This document shows, one piece after another, positions 36,672 through 45,775 of a stretch of DNA of 64,000 nt. This stretch comes from Vineibacter terrae (GTDB lineage Bacteria > Pseudomonadota > Alphaproteobacteria > Reyranellales > Reyranellaceae), in NCBI RefSeq assembly GCF_008039615.1, contig NZ_VDUZ01000021.1:62001-126000 (forward strand). The letters run 5' to 3'. Each line of letters begins with the position of its first letter. The stretch's first letter is position 1. The notes beneath the pieces were generated by a model. It saw only the letters and a program-made list of their open reading frames with translations. It did no database searches and had not been told where the DNA came from. The position numbers and the translations under genes were made by a program.

Positions 36672-37433
36672 TCAGCGCCCGCACATCGCCGCCACCACCG
36701 CGAGCAGGCGGGCGATGTCGGCCGGCGTCGAGAGCCGGTGGTCGCCGTCCTTGGTGAAGGTGGCGGCGACATCCGGGGCCTCGATATGGCTCAGCAGACG
36801 CTGCGACAGCACCCATGGCACGTCGGGATCCTTGAGGCCATGGAAGAGATGCACCGGCCCGGCGATGCGCAGCGGCGTGCGCAGGACGAGATGCTGGCGG
36901 CCTTCCTCGATCAACTGCCATGTCAGGACATCAGGCTCGTCGGAATAGCGGCTGGGACGCCGCAGCTCGCCGTCGCGCTGCAGCTTCGCCCGCGCCTCGG
37001 GCGACAGGTTGGCCAGCATCAGATCCTCGGTGAAGTCGGGCGCCGCAGCGATGCCGATCCATCCGGTCACGCGCGCCGGACGCTCGCGGGCGGCCAGCAG
37101 CGACAGCCAGCCACCCATGCTCGAGCCGATCAGCACCAGCGGCCCGGCCGTCAGCGTGTCGATCACCGTCAGCGCGTCGTCGAGCCATCGGCCGATGGTG
37201 CCGTCGCGGAAATCCCCCGACGACCGGCCATGCGCGAAATAGTCGAAACGCACGAAGCCTTGCCCGGCACGCCGCGCCCAGGCATCGAGCGCCATCGCCT
37301 TGGTGCCGGTCATGTCGGAGCGAAAGCCGCCGAAGAACACAACCGTCGGATTGCAGCCCTGCACCTGATGGTATGCAATTGTCGCACCGTCGGGCCGTGA
37401 TAAGGTGCGCGGGCTTGCAGGGTCGACTGACAT
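36672..37433 (-). CDS. Alpha/beta hydrolase
   Basis: The 253-residue hydrolase starts MSVDPASPRTLSRPDG. It has the oxyanion region VVFFGGFRSDM, the DYFAHGRSSG loop, nucleophile elbow IGSSMGGWLSLL (Ser near residue 105), Asp in HGLKDPDVPW and His in TKDGDHRLS. This resembles ABHD10/ABHD11-type esterases and thioesterases. The substrate is unknown. It is divergent from the glycosyltransferase gene next door. Confidence 0.85.
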   Translation of the reverse strand: MSVDPASPRTLSRPDGATIAYHQVQGCNPTVVFFGGFRSDMTGTKAMALDAWARRAGQGFVRFDYFAHGRSSGDFRDGTIGRWLDDALTVIDTLTAGPLVLIGSSMGGWLSLLAARERPARVTGWIGIAAAPDFTEDLMLANLSPEARAKLQRDGELRRPSRYSDEPDVLTWQLIEEGRQHLVLRTPLRIAGPVHLFHGLKDPDVPWVLSQRLLSHIEAPDVAATFTKDGDHRLSTPADIARLLAVVAAMCGR

Positions 37434-37473
37434 CAAGAACGGTTCCTTGTAGCTTCGGCGCGTTGGCGCCATC

Positions 37474-38652
37474 ATGACGATGACCGACGCTAGCACCTTG
37501 CCCATCGCCGACGCGAGCCGCCTCCCCACCGTCCTGCAGATCGTCCCGGCATTGGCCGGCGGCGGCATCGCCCGCGCCGCCGTGGATACCGCGGCCGCCC
37601 TGGTCGCTTCAGGTGCTCGCGCGGTGATCGCGTCGCCGCCCGGCCCCATGCTGGGCGAGCTGCGCCGCCTGAAGGTGGCGCATATCGCATTGCCGCCCGA
37701 CCGTGACAGCCTGCTTCAGGCGCTGGGGAATGTCCGCCGGCTGCGCCGGTCGATCGCGGACCATGGCGTCGACATCGTGCATTCGCGCTCGCGTGCCGCG
37801 GCATGGACGGCCCGGCAGCTGGCGCGGTCGTCCAATCTCGTGTTCGTGGCGAGCGCGCATTGGCCGGACCGCGGCGAACGGTGGTCCGCCCGCCGCATGG
37901 AGGCGGCGCAGGCGCAGGCCGATGCCGTGATCGCCGTCTCGGACTTCGTGGCGCAAAGCGCCACGGCCAACCGCCATGCCGGCACCGGCCGTGTCGTCAC
38001 CATTCCCAGCGGCATCAACCTCGACCACTTCAACCCCGCGACGGTGCGTGCCGAACGCCTGATCAAGCTCGCCGCGCAGTGGCGGCTGCCGGATGACCGC
38101 CGGATCATCCTGTTTCCCGCCCGGCTGGATGGCGACCGTGGCCAGACCCGCCTGATCGATGCCATCAAGCATCTCGGCCGGCGCGATATCTATTGCCTGC
38201 TGCTGGGCGCGCTAGCGACGCCGACCGCCTTCGAGGGCGATTTGAAACGCTACATCGAGGCCCGCGACCTCGGCGGCATCGTCGGGATCACAGCCTTCTG
38301 CGACGACATGCCGGCGGCCTACATGCTGTCCGACGTGGTCGTCGTGGGCGGCCAGGGCCAGGGGTTCAGCCGCGCATCGATCGAGGCCCAGGCCATGAGC
38401 CGCCCGGTGGTCTGCGATGCCGACAGCGGCGCCGTCGAAGGCATCGTGCCCGGCGAGACCGGCTGGGCCGCTCCGGCCGGCGCCCCGGCGGCGCTCGCCC
38501 AGGCGCTCGATCACGCGCTGCGGCTGACGGCGGACGAACGCGCCAGCCTGTCGCATCGCGCCCAGCGCCATGTCCGCACGTTGTTTTCAGTCGACACGAT
38601 GTGTCGGCGCACGCTTGCCCTCTATGCCGAGCTCATGGGCCGCGCGGTGTGA
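37474..38652 (+). CDS. Glycosyltransferase, GT4 family
   Basis: The 392-residue GT-B enzyme has a glycine-rich N-terminal acceptor domain (IVPALAGGGIARAAVDTA), VHSRSRAAAW, the interdomain IPSGINLDHFNP and a donor domain with EAQAMSRPVVCDADSGAVEGI. These are usual marks of retaining GT4 enzymes. It probably builds an envelope glycan or lipid; the acceptor and sugar are unknown. An alternative ATG lies two codons later. Confidence 0.88.
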   Translation: MTMTDASTLPIADASRLPTVLQIVPALAGGGIARAAVDTAAALVASGARAVIASPPGPMLGELRRLKVAHIALPPDRDSLLQALGNVRRLRRSIADHGVDIVHSRSRAAAWTARQLARSSNLVFVASAHWPDRGERWSARRMEAAQAQADAVIAVSDFVAQSATANRHAGTGRVVTIPSGINLDHFNPATVRAERLIKLAAQWRLPDDRRIILFPARLDGDRGQTRLIDAIKHLGRRDIYCLLLGALATPTAFEGDLKRYIEARDLGGIVGITAFCDDMPAAYMLSDVVVVGGQGQGFSRASIEAQAMSRPVVCDADSGAVEGIVPGETGWAAPAGAPAALAQALDHALRLTADERASLSHRAQRHVRTLFSVDTMCRRTLALYAELMGRAV

Positions 38653-38659
38653 GAGGAGC

Positions 38660-39634
38660 TCAGAGCCAGTCGACGCTCTCGACGAAGAGGTAGGGCTCGC
38701 TGGTCGGCGTGAACAGCAGCGTCGCCGGCCAGTCGCCGTCATTGACGAGCTTGACGATGAGATCGCGGATGACGCTGCGCGCCGCATCCGAAGCGCGTGT
38801 CGGCGGCGGCTTGACGGGGCGCACCAGGACGATGTTGCGCAAGGGCGTCGGGTTGACCAGCTCGACGGCCCAGAACTCGCCGCGCCTGATCTCGTCGCGC
38901 ACGGCGGCGCCCGGCAGGACGGTGACGCCGAACTCCAGCCGCACGAGATCCTTGATCGCGGTCACGGCATCGACCTGGAAATTGACCGTCAGCTCGATCC
39001 CGAGCTTGGCGGCGACCTCCTCGATCAGCAGGCGGATGCCGTGGTCGCGGCCGGGCAGGATGAGCGGCAGCGATGCCAGGCGGGCCGTCTTCACCGCCGG
39101 GGCATTGCCGAAACGCCGACGGCCGGCGCCGACCAGGTAGAGCTTCTCCGACAGCAGCCGCTCGACGCCCAGGGCCGAGTTCGTGCCCGCCTCGGCCACC
39201 AGCGCGAGATCGATTCGCGACTCCTGCACCTCGGCCAGCAGGCGGCTCGGCACGCCATCGACGATCCGCAACGTGATGCTGGGATACCGGTTCTTGAGCT
39301 GCATCAGCAGCGGGGCCGCGAAGAACGCCGCGATGCTGGCCGGCAGGCCCAGGGTGACGTTGCCGGCCGGGTTGGCGGCAAAGCTGCGGATCTCCTGCAC
39401 CGCGCTTTCGAACTGGCCGAGGATCGACCGGGCCCGGTTGAACAGCAGCTCGCCGCATTCGGTCGGCGTCACGCCGCGCTTCTTGCGGACCAGGAGCAGG
39501 ACACCCAGCTCATGCTCCAGGTTGGCGATATGCAGGCTCAGCGCCGACTGCGCGACACGCAGGTCGGCGGCCGCGCGCGAGATGCTGCCGGTCTCCACGA
39601 TGCGCACGAAATAGCGGAGCTGCTTGGCATCCAT
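38660..39634 (-). CDS. LysR-family transcriptional regulator
   Basis: The 324-residue regulator has a winged helix-turn-helix N-terminus (LRYFVRIVETGSISRAAADL, VAQSALSLHIANLEHELGV) and a periplasmic-binding-protein-like effector domain (NVTLGLPASIAAFF, LPLILPGRDHGIRLL). It is the last gene of a minus-strand series encoding a reductase, a flavin oxidoreductase and an ABC transporter. It probably regulates them, or is expressed with them. Confidence 0.92.
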   Translation of the reverse strand: MDAKQLRYFVRIVETGSISRAAADLRVAQSALSLHIANLEHELGVLLLVRKKRGVTPTECGELLFNRARSILGQFESAVQEIRSFAANPAGNVTLGLPASIAAFFAAPLLMQLKNRYPSITLRIVDGVPSRLLAEVQESRIDLALVAEAGTNSALGVERLLSEKLYLVGAGRRRFGNAPAVKTARLASLPLILPGRDHGIRLLIEEVAAKLGIELTVNFQVDAVTAIKDLVRLEFGVTVLPGAAVRDEIRRGEFWAVELVNPTPLRNIVLVRPVKPPPTRASDAARSVIRDLIVKLVNDGDWPATLLFTPTSEPYLFVESVDWL

Positions 39635-39765
39635 GTAGGCGCGGCCAGCGGGCTATCGCGTGCGGCGCACGACGACGGCGCGACATCGTCTGCCGCCACG
39701 CCAGGGATGGCAGGGAAGCCATCGGCGGGCGGCGCACGCAAGCACGGCTCGGCAGCACGGCGCCG

Positions 39766-40815
39766 TCATGGGATGATCCGCTCAGCGCGGAAGCGACCCA
39801 GCGTCTCGATGATGCGGTCCTCGCTGTCGAACGTCCTGGTGAAGCCGTGACGGAAGCGCTTGCCGTCGGACAGGATGACATCCCAGTCGGTGTGGAGGAT
39901 GAAATCGCCGAACGCCCAGTTCGCCATGGAGTCGTAGCTGTAGGGCCGCAAGCCATGGCGCTGCACCGCCCGGTCCCAGACCGGCGCCTTGTCGCGCATG
40001 GCCGTGGCCAGGGTCAGCGTCAGCGGGTGGCCCGTGTCCATGCCGAAGAAATCGGCCAGACGCGGCCACAGGCTCGACCATCGGAACGTGTCGCCGTTGG
40101 TGATGTTGAACGCCTCGTTGCCACAGCTCGGCTCGGTCGCCGCCCACACGGTGGCCTCGGCCAGCAGCTCGGCGTCGGTCATCTGCGTGAGGGCATGATA
40201 CGCTCCCGGCTTGCCGGGAAAGCGCAGCGGCTGGCCAAGCTCGCGCAGCACCGCGGCGTAGACCCCCAGCACGAGCAGCAGATTCAACGGATTGCCGACC
40301 GCGAAGCCGCCCACGGCCTCCGGCCGCAGCGCCGACCATGTCCAGGCCTTGCCTTTCACGCGGTCGCGCAGGAAGTCCTCCTGGTCGTAATAGAAGTTCG
40401 GCGTCATGTAGCGCGGGTCGGTCTCCTTGGCCGGCGTCTTGAACGCGCCGAGATGCCGCCCATAGGCCTTGCCGCCCTGCATCAGCACGATCCGCTGCAG
40501 GCTCGGCGCCTGCGGCTCGACGACCTCGACCGGATTGACCAGCAGCGCCAGGTTGCGCTCGACGTTCTCCGCATGGATGCCGCCATCCAGCCCGGCATAG
40601 AAGATGTGGGTGATGTCGCCGAGATCGCCCAGCTTCGCCGCCGTGTCGGCGCGATCCAGCAGATCGGCCGAGATGAACCGCGCCCGGCTTTCGAAGTCGG
40701 GCGACCGCCGCGAGACGGCGACGGTCTCCCAATCCGGCAGCCCGGAGAGATGCTGCACCAGGCGGCGCCCGATCACGCCGAGGCCGCCGATCACCAGAGC
40801 CTTCTTGCTTGCCAT
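39766..40815 (-). CDS. PRISE-type SDR reductase
   Basis: The 349-residue protein starts MASKKALVIGGLGVIGRRLV, with a Rossmann GGLGVIGR. It carries SRRSPDF, QGGKAYGRHLG, NFYYDQEDFL and WSALRPEAVGGF, which match the progesterone 5-beta-reductase/iridoid-synthase-like (PRISE) extended SDRs. Those enzymes reduce activated C=C bonds of enones with NADPH. The YDQED motif supplies the active-site Tyr. It follows the flavin oxidoreductase by 29 bp, which suggests consecutive steps of one pathway. Confidence 0.85.
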   Translation of the reverse strand: MASKKALVIGGLGVIGRRLVQHLSGLPDWETVAVSRRSPDFESRARFISADLLDRADTAAKLGDLGDITHIFYAGLDGGIHAENVERNLALLVNPVEVVEPQAPSLQRIVLMQGGKAYGRHLGAFKTPAKETDPRYMTPNFYYDQEDFLRDRVKGKAWTWSALRPEAVGGFAVGNPLNLLLVLGVYAAVLRELGQPLRFPGKPGAYHALTQMTDAELLAEATVWAATEPSCGNEAFNITNGDTFRWSSLWPRLADFFGMDTGHPLTLTLATAMRDKAPVWDRAVQRHGLRPYSYDSMANWAFGDFILHTDWDVILSDGKRFRHGFTRTFDSEDRIIETLGRFRAERIIP

Positions 40816-40844
40816 GTCGTTTCCCTTCCGAGCCTGATGGCGGC

Positions 40845-41972
40845 CTACTCGGCCGCCTGCAACGCGCCCAGATGCTGGCGCAGCCGCGGCATCACCTGCT
40901 CGGCCAGCAGGGTCATCGACCGCTTGTGAAGATCGGGCTTGTCCCAGTCCTTGTGCGTGAGCAGCAGCGTGCCGAAGAAGCCGACCTCGTCGACCAGGGC
41001 GACAAGCTGGTCCAGAACCCGCTTCGGACTGCCGTGGATCACCATCCAGTCGATGCATTGCGGGATGGTGACGGCATCGTCGGGGATGCTCTCGTCCGGC
41101 TTGAATATCTTCAGCAGCTTGTAGGTGCCCAGGTTGTCGCGCAGATAGGCGTAGTACCAGCCGACGCTGCTCTTCTCGTTGGCGAGGTAGTCGGCGGCTT
41201 CCTTGTCGGTCTCGGTGACGAGGATGCTGCGCGCGAGCCGCCAGTTGGCGCGGTCGGCACGGCGGTTGGACGCCTTGGCGCCGGCGCAGTACTGATCCCA
41301 GTGGCTCTTGGCATGGCCGACCGGCATGAAGTTCGCCGACACCAGACCCCAGCCGCGCTCGCCGGCCAGGCGGGCCGTCAGCGACCCCGGGCTCATGGCC
41401 GACACGGCCAGCGGCGGGAACGGCTTCTGATAGGGCTTCAGCATCGGCCCGATGCCCAGGCGCGGCTGATAAGAGCTGTCGATGGTGATGTCCCAGTACT
41501 TGCCCGGTATGCGGTAGGGCGGATCGGAGCTCCAGATGCGGTGGATGATCTCGATCGCCTCGACCATCATCTCGGAGCGGTTCTTGTCGGTGACCTTGAA
41601 CAGCTCGAAGTCGGAGCCCAGGCCGCCCGGCCCGACCCCCATGATGAAGCGGCCCTCGCTCAGATGGTCGAACATGGCGCAGTTGCCGGCGACCTGCGCC
41701 GGGTGATGCTGCGGCAGGTTGATCACGCTGGTGCCGAACTTGATCGTCCTGGTGACCGAGATCAGGGTGGCCATGAACTGCAGGGGATCGGGAATCGGCT
41801 CGGTGGCGGCGCTGTAGTGCTCGCCGACCCAGGCTTCGCTGAAGCCGAGCTTCTCGGCGAGCAGGATCGCCTCGCGGTCCTCCTGCAGCACCTTGGTGTA
41901 GTTCCGCTGCGGGTCGTGCAGCGGCATCATGAACAGGCCCAGCTTCATATCCGCTCTCTTCGCGGCCACCAT
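40845..41972 (-). CDS. Luciferase-like (LLM) flavin-dependent oxidoreductase
   Basis: The 375-residue protein has the TIM-barrel pattern of bacterial luciferase-like monooxygenases: MPLHDPQRNYTKVLQEDREA, GFSEAWVGEHYSA, FGTSVINLPQHHPAQVAGN, LSEGRFIMGVGPGGLGSDF. Reduced FMN is used to oxidise an organic substrate, often a ketone or aromatic. The start at 41972 has AAGGAGG six bases upstream; ATG 41948 (MKLGLF) is an alternative. It lies 56 bp after the permease gene. Confidence 0.88.
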   Translation of the reverse strand: MVAAKRADMKLGLFMMPLHDPQRNYTKVLQEDREAILLAEKLGFSEAWVGEHYSAATEPIPDPLQFMATLISVTRTIKFGTSVINLPQHHPAQVAGNCAMFDHLSEGRFIMGVGPGGLGSDFELFKVTDKNRSEMMVEAIEIIHRIWSSDPPYRIPGKYWDITIDSSYQPRLGIGPMLKPYQKPFPPLAVSAMSPGSLTARLAGERGWGLVSANFMPVGHAKSHWDQYCAGAKASNRRADRANWRLARSILVTETDKEAADYLANEKSSVGWYYAYLRDNLGTYKLLKIFKPDESIPDDAVTIPQCIDWMVIHGSPKRVLDQLVALVDEVGFFGTLLLTHKDWDKPDLHKRSMTLLAEQVMPRLRQHLGALQAAE

Positions 41973-42028
41973 GGCCATCCTCCTTGCACTCTTTGCCCGT
42001 GATGAAATCGTCGCGGGATCGTGTCGAT

Positions 42029-44038
42029 CTAGCGTCCCGGCGCGGCGCCGCGGCCGTGCAGCAGCAGCATGGCGATGATGACGGCGCCGTAGATGATCTG
42101 GCGGCTCGCTTCCGGAATCTGCATGACGGCGAGCACGCTGGAGATGAGGCTGATGACCAGCACACCGACCGCCGTGCCCAGATAGGTGCCGCGGCCGCCC
42201 AGGATGTGCGTGCCGCCCAGCACGACGGCGGCGATGGCGGGCAGCAGGTAGTCGTTGCCCATGCCCTGGTAGGATTGGTCGAGACGGCCGGCCAGCAGGA
42301 TGCCGCCGAGCGCGCTGCAGACGCCGCTGAAGACGAAGGCCAGGCAGATCACCCGGCTGGTGCGGATGCCGGACAGGTAGCTCGCGACCTCGCGGTTGCC
42401 GGTGGCGAAGATCGCGCGGCCCACCGCCGAGCGGCGCAGCACCACGGCCACGCCGACGCCCAGCAACAGCCAGACCCACAGCACGTTGGGGACGCCCAGC
42501 ACCGAGCTGTCGCGGCCCAGCCAGCGCATCAGACCCGAGGCTTTCGTCTGGGGCGCGAAGCCGCCGGTGTAGACGACCGCCAGGCCCAGCAGGACCGCAT
42601 TGGTCGCGAGCGTGAGGATCATCGACGGCAGACGCACGTAGCCGACACCGATGCCGTTGAACAGGCCGACCACGACGCCGACCATGAGGCCGGCGGGAAT
42701 GGCGAACGGCGCCCAGGCCTCACCCAGCCCGACGACCGCCGTGGACACCATCGCCGCTGCCGTCATCGCCCATGGAATGGACAGGTCGATCTGGCCGAGC
42801 AGGATCACCACCATGGCGCCGGTCGCGACGATGCCCAGGAACGAGGCGATGCGCAGCTGCTGCACCAGGTATTTCACCGACGCGAAGTCGGGCAGGTAGA
42901 TGCTGCCGATCAGGATGATCGCCACCACCGCGATGCACGAGACCAGCACCGGGTTGTCGATCCCCTTCACGAACTGGCGCGCCCCGACCTGCTCGCGGGT
43001 CACGTCCTGGGTGCTGATGAGGTCGAGGCGGTTCTTGATCTGCAGGAACCGGGCAGCGCCGATGCTGATGGCGGCCAGGAGCACCAGGCCTTCGTAGAGC
43101 GGCTGCGTCAGGGGCGAGACGCCGGTGAAGAAGAGCACGCCCGTGATCGTCCGCAGCGCATAGGCGCCGAAGATCGATCCGATGGCGCCGCCGGTGCCGC
43201 CCAGCAGCGATGTGCCGCCGATCACGACGGCCGCGATGGAGCGCAGCGTGTAGTCGCCGCTGATATGCGCATCGCCGCTCAGGGTCTGGAACGCGAGGAA
43301 CAGGCCGCCGATCGACGCGAAGAAGCCGCTCAGCGCGTAGGCCGCGATCTTGGCGCGCTCGACGTTCAGGCCCGACATGTAGGCGGCGTTCTCGGACGAG
43401 CCGGCGGCATAACAGCCACGCCCGAACATCGAGCGCTTGAAGGCGAGCCAGATGCCGGAAGCGGCGAGCAGCAGCAGGAGCACGACCGGGACGCCCAGGA
43501 TGGTGCCGGTCATGATGTCGCCGAGATCGGCATCGATCTCGCCGCCGGGCACGGGCCGCAGCAGATAGGCCACGCCGGTGAAAGCCGCGCCGGTCGCCAG
43601 CGTGGCGATGATCGGCTGCAGCCGGCCGTACACGACGATGAGGCCGTTCAGCGCGCCGCAGGCGGCGCCTGTCGCCAGGACCAGCAGGACGCCCAGCGCC
43701 ACCTGCACGGGCGATCCGTTCACGACATTGGACGCCAGGCAATTGGTCAGCGCCAGGATGGCGCCCACCGATAGATCCAGCCCGCCCGTCAGCACCGGCA
43801 CCGTCTGGGCCATGGCGACGAAGGCGAGCGCCGCGCCCTCGTTGGCGGCGGTCTGGAAGACAAGCGGCTGGAAGCCGCGCGGGTGCAGCAGGTTGAAGAC
43901 CAGGAACAGGACGATGAACAGGCCGAGCGCGCCCAGCTGGCCGGCGTTGTGCCGCAGCCAGATGCCGGCGTGACGGCTTTGCGCTGTCGTCCGCTCCAAG
44001 CCCGGCGCCGTGGTGGGGTTCAGGGTGTTCTCGCTCAC
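42029..44038 (-). CDS. Fused double permease of a sugar-type (CUT2) ABC transporter
   Basis: The 669-residue membrane protein is about twice the length of RbsC-type permeases. Two halves (about residues 25-330 and 340-669) each contain the family pattern. Examples are GGLDLSVGAILAL and GQIDLSIPWAMTA for the start of the conserved loop, and SIAAVVIGGTSLLGGTGGAIG and AIAAVVLGGTHILGGRGTYLG near the end. The usual transporter would use two separate permease subunits; here both are in one chain, which may form a heterodimer-like pore. The ATPase gene lies 12 bp upstream. Confidence 0.9.
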   Translation of the reverse strand: MSENTLNPTTAPGLERTTAQSRHAGIWLRHNAGQLGALGLFIVLFLVFNLLHPRGFQPLVFQTAANEGAALAFVAMAQTVPVLTGGLDLSVGAILALTNCLASNVVNGSPVQVALGVLLVLATGAACGALNGLIVVYGRLQPIIATLATGAAFTGVAYLLRPVPGGEIDADLGDIMTGTILGVPVVLLLLLAASGIWLAFKRSMFGRGCYAAGSSENAAYMSGLNVERAKIAAYALSGFFASIGGLFLAFQTLSGDAHISGDYTLRSIAAVVIGGTSLLGGTGGAIGSIFGAYALRTITGVLFFTGVSPLTQPLYEGLVLLAAISIGAARFLQIKNRLDLISTQDVTREQVGARQFVKGIDNPVLVSCIAVVAIILIGSIYLPDFASVKYLVQQLRIASFLGIVATGAMVVILLGQIDLSIPWAMTAAAMVSTAVVGLGEAWAPFAIPAGLMVGVVVGLFNGIGVGYVRLPSMILTLATNAVLLGLAVVYTGGFAPQTKASGLMRWLGRDSSVLGVPNVLWVWLLLGVGVAVVLRRSAVGRAIFATGNREVASYLSGIRTSRVICLAFVFSGVCSALGGILLAGRLDQSYQGMGNDYLLPAIAAVVLGGTHILGGRGTYLGTAVGVLVISLISSVLAVMQIPEASRQIIYGAVIIAMLLLHGRGAAPGR

Positions 44039-44050
44039 CGCGGGGCTCTT

Positions 44051-45625
44051 TCAGTGCACGGCGTCGGTCTGCAGGCTGAGCGATGCGGCCACGATGTTGG
44101 CTTCGGTCATCGCCTCGCCGGTCAGGACACGCACGACACGGCCCTGGTAGAGGATCGCGATACGATCGGACATCCCGATCAGCTCGTCGTAGTCGGTGCT
44201 GTAGAACAGGATGCCGGCGCCGGCATCCGCGAGGCGGCGCACGATGCGATACAGCTCCTCCTTGGCGCCGACATCGATGCCGCGGGTCGGGTCCATCAGC
44301 AGGATGACGCGTGGCTCGGTCATCAGCCACTTCGCCAGCACGACCTTCTGCTGGTTGCCGCCCGACAGGCTGCCGACCGGACTGTCGAGTGTCTCCGTCT
44401 TGATCCGCAGCGCCTGCGCCGCCTCGGACACCAGCTTGGTTTCGGTGGCGTGATTGATCAGCAGGCCGCGCGAGACACGGCCGAGCGCCGCCAGGGTCAT
44501 GTTCTCCCGCACCGACATGGCCATCACCAGGCCTTCGGTCTTGCGGTCCTCCGGCACCAGGGCCATCTGCAGCCCGGCCGCGCACGCCGCCGCCGGGCCG
44601 TTGATGGCGATCGGCCGGCCGTCGAGCGTCACGCCGCCGGTCATCTCGCGCAACACGCCGAACAGGCCCAGCAGCAGCTCGCGCTGACCCTGGCCGTCGA
44701 GGCCGCCCAGGCCCACGATCTCGCCGCGACCGACCGACAGGGTGATGTCCGACAGCCGGTCGGTCCATGACAGCTTGTCGACCGCCAGCACCGTCGGACG
44801 ATCCGCCACCGGCGCCGGCTTGGCGGGATAGACCTGGGTGATCTCGCGGCCGATCATCATCTGCACGATCGCATCGTGGCCATGCTCGCCGCTGCGGAAG
44901 CTCGCGATGCGGCAGCCGCTGCGGAAGACGGTGCAGGTATCGGCGAGATCCTCGATCTCGTGCATACGATGCGAGATGTAGAGAATGGAAAGGCCGCGTC
45001 GACGCAGGTCGCGCACGATCTTGTAGACCCGCTGGGCATCGGCGGCGGTCAGCGCCGAGGTCGCCTCATCGAGCACCAGGATGCGCGGGTCGCGTCCCAG
45101 CGCCTTGGCGATCTCGATCAGCTGGCGGCGCGACAGCGGCAGATCCTTCACGTGCAGGCGCGGATTGATGTCCTCGCAGCCGATCGATGCCAGCAGCGCT
45201 TCCGTGCGGCGGATCTGGGCCCGCACGTCAATGAGGCCGAGCCGGCGCGGCGCGTCGGTGATGCAGATGTTGTCGGCGACCGACAGGTCCGGGATCAGCG
45301 ACAGCTCCTGGAACACGCAGGCGATGCCGTGGCGGATCGCATCGCGCGGCGTCTGGAATGCCGTCTCCTGGCCGCCCAGCGCGAGATGCCCGGTGTCTGG
45401 GCGTATGGCGCCGCCGATCACCTTGATCAGGGTGCTCTTGCCGGCGCCATTCTCGCCGAGGATGGCATGGATCGAATGCGTCGACGCCGCGAAGTCGACC
45501 GCGTCGAGCGCGAGCACGCCGCCGAATCGCTTCGACACGCCGGACAAGGCGAGGAGCGGCGTCGATGCGTCCACCCCCTCCCGCGATCCGGCGCTGGCGC
45601 GCGCATGCAATGCGTCGGAACTCAT
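44051..45625 (-). CDS. Sugar-type ABC transporter ATPase, two ATPase domains (RbsA/MglA-like)
   Basis: The 524-residue protein starts MSSDALHARASAGSRE at 45625. The first ATPase domain has GENGAGKSTLIK, LPLSRRQLIEIAKAL and LDEATSALT. The second has a degenerate Walker A (LGGLDGQGQREL) with LSGGNQQKVVLAKWL and LMDPTRGIDVGAKEE. This arrangement is characteristic of CUT2 transporters (ribose, galactose, xylose and related). It follows the binding-protein gene and precedes the fused permease. Confidence 0.94.
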   Translation of the reverse strand: MSSDALHARASAGSREGVDASTPLLALSGVSKRFGGVLALDAVDFAASTHSIHAILGENGAGKSTLIKVIGGAIRPDTGHLALGGQETAFQTPRDAIRHGIACVFQELSLIPDLSVADNICITDAPRRLGLIDVRAQIRRTEALLASIGCEDINPRLHVKDLPLSRRQLIEIAKALGRDPRILVLDEATSALTAADAQRVYKIVRDLRRRGLSILYISHRMHEIEDLADTCTVFRSGCRIASFRSGEHGHDAIVQMMIGREITQVYPAKPAPVADRPTVLAVDKLSWTDRLSDITLSVGRGEIVGLGGLDGQGQRELLLGLFGVLREMTGGVTLDGRPIAINGPAAACAAGLQMALVPEDRKTEGLVMAMSVRENMTLAALGRVSRGLLINHATETKLVSEAAQALRIKTETLDSPVGSLSGGNQQKVVLAKWLMTEPRVILLMDPTRGIDVGAKEELYRIVRRLADAGAGILFYSTDYDELIGMSDRIAILYQGRVVRVLTGEAMTEANIVAASLSLQTDAVH

Positions 45626-45775
45626 GCTCACAGGCGCAAACCTTGGTAACCAACTCGCCCCATCCTTGAGGAGCAGCCTGCAGAACCGTGCCCGAAGGGC
45701 GTGCAGCCCGAGGCGGCTGCAGCCCATGCTCCGGAACGGCCGCCGCGCGGCTCCTCATGACGAGGAGACCGGACG

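Noticed and set aside
39766-42165. One 799-codon minus-strand frame covering two genes
   Set aside because: Only the part from ATG 40815 matches a protein family. The upstream part is the wrong frame of the flavin oxidoreductase gene.
41984-43774. Plus-strand open frame over the permease
   Set aside because: The translation is rich in Asp/His/Gln/Arg with no motif. The opposite strand encodes a clear double permease.
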